64,000 nt of DNA from Mycolicibacterium goodii. GTDB lineage: Bacteria; Actinomycetota; Actinomycetes; Mycobacteriales; Mycobacteriaceae. The position numbers and the translations under genes were made by a program. Shown here in pieces: positions 62,763 through 64,000 of this stretch. Each line of letters starts with the position of its first letter. The first letter of the stretch is position 1. The stretch lies in contig NZ_CP012150.1 of NCBI RefSeq assembly GCF_001187505.1, positions 1 through 64,000 of the forward strand, written 5' to 3'. The notes beneath the pieces are model-generated. The model did not search any database. It saw only the letters and a list, made by a program, of their open reading frames with translations, and was not told where the DNA came from.

Positions 62763-63808
62763 TTCGCCGCGCCCAGTTCGTCGAGGGCCTTGGCGGCACC
62801 CGGATGCAGCGGCACCGGGCTGGTCTCACGCGCCGTCTCCAGGGTGATGCCCTCGGCGGCCTTGTTGGCCTTCACCAGATCGTCCTTGCGTTCGAACAAC
62901 GCCTTGGTGAGCACGCAGGCCGTGTTGCCGTCCATATCATCTTTCACCAGAAGCACATTCGGCACCACCACGGTCGGCACATCGGCCGGCGTCTGATACG
63001 TGCTCGCCGGGATCACGCCCGCCTCGTAGATCGGGTTGATCTCCTTGAGCTTGTCGAGGGTGTCGGTGACGTCGATGAACTTCACCTGATCACGCCTGCT
63101 GACGATCAGATCGGTGATGCCGCTGGTGGGCAGGCCGCCGGACCAGAACATGGCGTCGATCGAGCCGTCCTTCATGCCCTCGACGGTCTTGCCGAGCTCG
63201 GTGCGCTGGGCCTGCACATCGGACGGGCTCAGCCCCGCAGCCTGCAGCATGCGGTTGGCGATCACCTCGGTGCCCGAATTCGGCGCCCCGGTGGACACCC
63301 GCTTGCCGCGCATGTCCGCGATCGTGTTGATCCCGGCGTCGGTGCGCGCGATCACCTGGGTGTAGTTGGGATACAGCCGGGTGAGCGCCGCGATCGGCTG
63401 CTTCTCGCTGAACGACGCGGTGCCGTTGACCGCGTCGGCCGCGGTGTCGGCCAGCGAGAACGCGACCTGATGGGTGCCCGCCACGAGTTGCTGGATGTTC
63501 TGCAGCGACGCCGACGTCTCGGCCGCGGTGGCCTTGAGCTTGCCGCCGGTCTGCCTGCTGATCGCCTCGGCGTAGGCGCCGCCGAGCGTGTAGTACACAC
63601 CGGTGGTGTTGCCGGTGGCGATGCTCAGCCGTGCGTCGGCGGTGACCTCGCAGCCCGTCGGCTCCGACGCTGCCGCACCGTTGTCCTCACCGCGCTGACC
63701 ACCACAACCGGTCAGTGCCAACAAAATTGCGCCGAGCGCGGCTCCCACCCGAACGGAGGTGCGCGTCGACGTCTTCGCGATTACCGATGCCCTGCCGTGA
63801 TTCCCCAT
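62759..63808 (-). CDS. TAXI-family TRAP solute-binding lipoprotein
   Basis: The 349-residue precursor has a lipoprotein signal (ALGAILLALTGC, lipid Cys near 35) and the TAXI fold: LSIATGNTTGVYYTLGGAYA, AALTRLYPNYTQVIARTDAGI, RVSTGAPNSGTEVIANRML and MFWSGGLPTSGI. It captures the ligand outside the membrane and delivers it to the fused permease. It is encoded 88 bases downstream of the receiver protein that enters from the right edge. Confidence 0.92.
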   Translation of the reverse strand: MGNHGRASVIAKTSTRTSVRVGAALGAILLALTGCGGQRGEDNGAAASEPTGCEVTADARLSIATGNTTGVYYTLGGAYAEAISRQTGGKLKATAAETSASLQNIQQLVAGTHQVAFSLADTAADAVNGTASFSEKQPIAALTRLYPNYTQVIARTDAGINTIADMRGKRVSTGAPNSGTEVIANRMLQAAGLSPSDVQAQRTELGKTVEGMKDGSIDAMFWSGGLPTSGITDLIVSRRDQVKFIDVTDTLDKLKEINPIYEAGVIPASTYQTPADVPTVVVPNVLLVKDDMDGNTACVLTKALFERKDDLVKANKAAEGITLETARETSPVPLHPGAAKALDELGAAN

Positions 63809-63896
63809 GTGCCGATCATGGCGCGAACCGGGGACGCCGCGACGCGAAATGGAGCGATGCGGTACACCTCGGTGCGGCTCGGCTCACCGAACGGCG

Positions 63897-64000
63897 TCAG
63901 ATCCTGGCGAGCAGGTTCTCGATCGCAGGCACCGACAACGCGAACTTCGGGACGAACCCCACCGCGGGGCTCGATGCGATCATCTCGGACAGGTCCTGCT
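63897..64000 (-). CDS. Response-regulator receiver domain, C-terminal end (partial)
   Basis: The 34 visible residues (EMIASSPAVGFVPKFALS, then VPAIENLLARI) look like the last alpha-beta-alpha of a receiver domain, with the conserved lysine in FVPK. The N-terminus is off the right edge. Upstream of the TRAP receptor on the same strand, it may regulate or be transcribed with that unit. Confidence 0.5.
   Translation of the reverse strand, partial: QDLSEMIASSPAVGFVPKFALSVPAIENLLARI

Noticed and set aside
1..64000. tRNA, rRNA, CRISPR arrays
   Set aside because: No cloverleaf with CCA-proximal and T-loop consensus, rRNA core, or regularly spaced repeats was seen by eye; a tRNAscan or CRISPR search would be decisive.

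Overview
The window is high-GC actinobacterial DNA from a fast-growing mycobacterium, most like Mycolicibacterium smegmatis. The backbone from about 22.5 kb onward keeps the gene order I recall from M. tuberculosis Rv0533-Rv0548: menA, MTA phosphorylase, epimerase, DUF2064 protein and GT2 pair, membrane protein, menE, DUF3349, small membrane protein, pitA, glyoxalase, SDR, menB. An Lsr2 paralogue, an MmpS/MmpL pair and many leaderless promoters also fit. Species identity and Rv matches are from memory, not from a search.

Region 1 (1-about 22.5 kb) is a foreign island. Bases 1-114 repeat 22606-22719 with a single difference. The right copy lies inside an intact HAD-hydrolase gene; the left copy is a fragment of the same gene cut at base 114/115. 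Between them the DNA is visibly AT-richer (single 60-base lines counted by hand: about 55% GC near 2.6 kb and 62% near 12.85 kb, against 73% near 42.6 kb). No integrase or transposase is visible. The island carries: (a) a sodium-solute symporter, its small partner and a serine hydrolase; (b) an APC permease; (c) one tightly overlapping operon of eight genes for meta-cleavage of 3-hydroxyanthranilate, in the order nbaE-H-J-I-G-F-C-D, followed in the same operon by a pyruvate carboxylase; (d) a divergent LysR regulator with a clear operator; (e) a second operon of an SDR, a flavin-reductase-fold protein, a fumarate-reductase-like flavoprotein and a DMT exporter. The nba enzymes should yield pyruvate and acetyl-CoA; the linked carboxylase could turn pyruvate into oxaloacetate so that the acetyl-CoA can enter the citrate cycle. 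No gene that makes 3-hydroxyanthranilate is recognisable, so the true growth substrate is open.

Region 2 (22.5-41 kb) holds the HAD gene, a deazaflavin-type oxidoreductase, a lipoprotein, menB, an SDR, a PucR-controlled operon (permease, two SDRs, ureohydrolase, deacetylase), a glyoxalase-fold protein, mmpS-mmpL, two DUF3349 paralogues around pitA with a PHO-box-like repeat, menE with an apparent ATA start, a PPOX-fold protein and an Lsr2 paralogue.

Region 3 (41-57.5 kb) holds an acetyltransferase, a GT-C-like membrane protein, an operon with a molybdopterin oxidoreductase, methyltransferase and two nucleotide-sugar-type transferases, a two-component system, a nitronate monooxygenase, an IclR/lyase/MFS locus, a lipase-like hydrolase, an epimerase, MTA phosphorylase and menA.

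Region 4 (57.4-64 kb) starts with a DUF559 nuclease-like gene bracketed by two copies of a large palindrome, then an MHS-family transporter, a NarL-type response regulator, a TRAP-TAXI uptake system and the end of another receiver-domain protein. No rRNA, tRNA, CRISPR array or IS element was seen.
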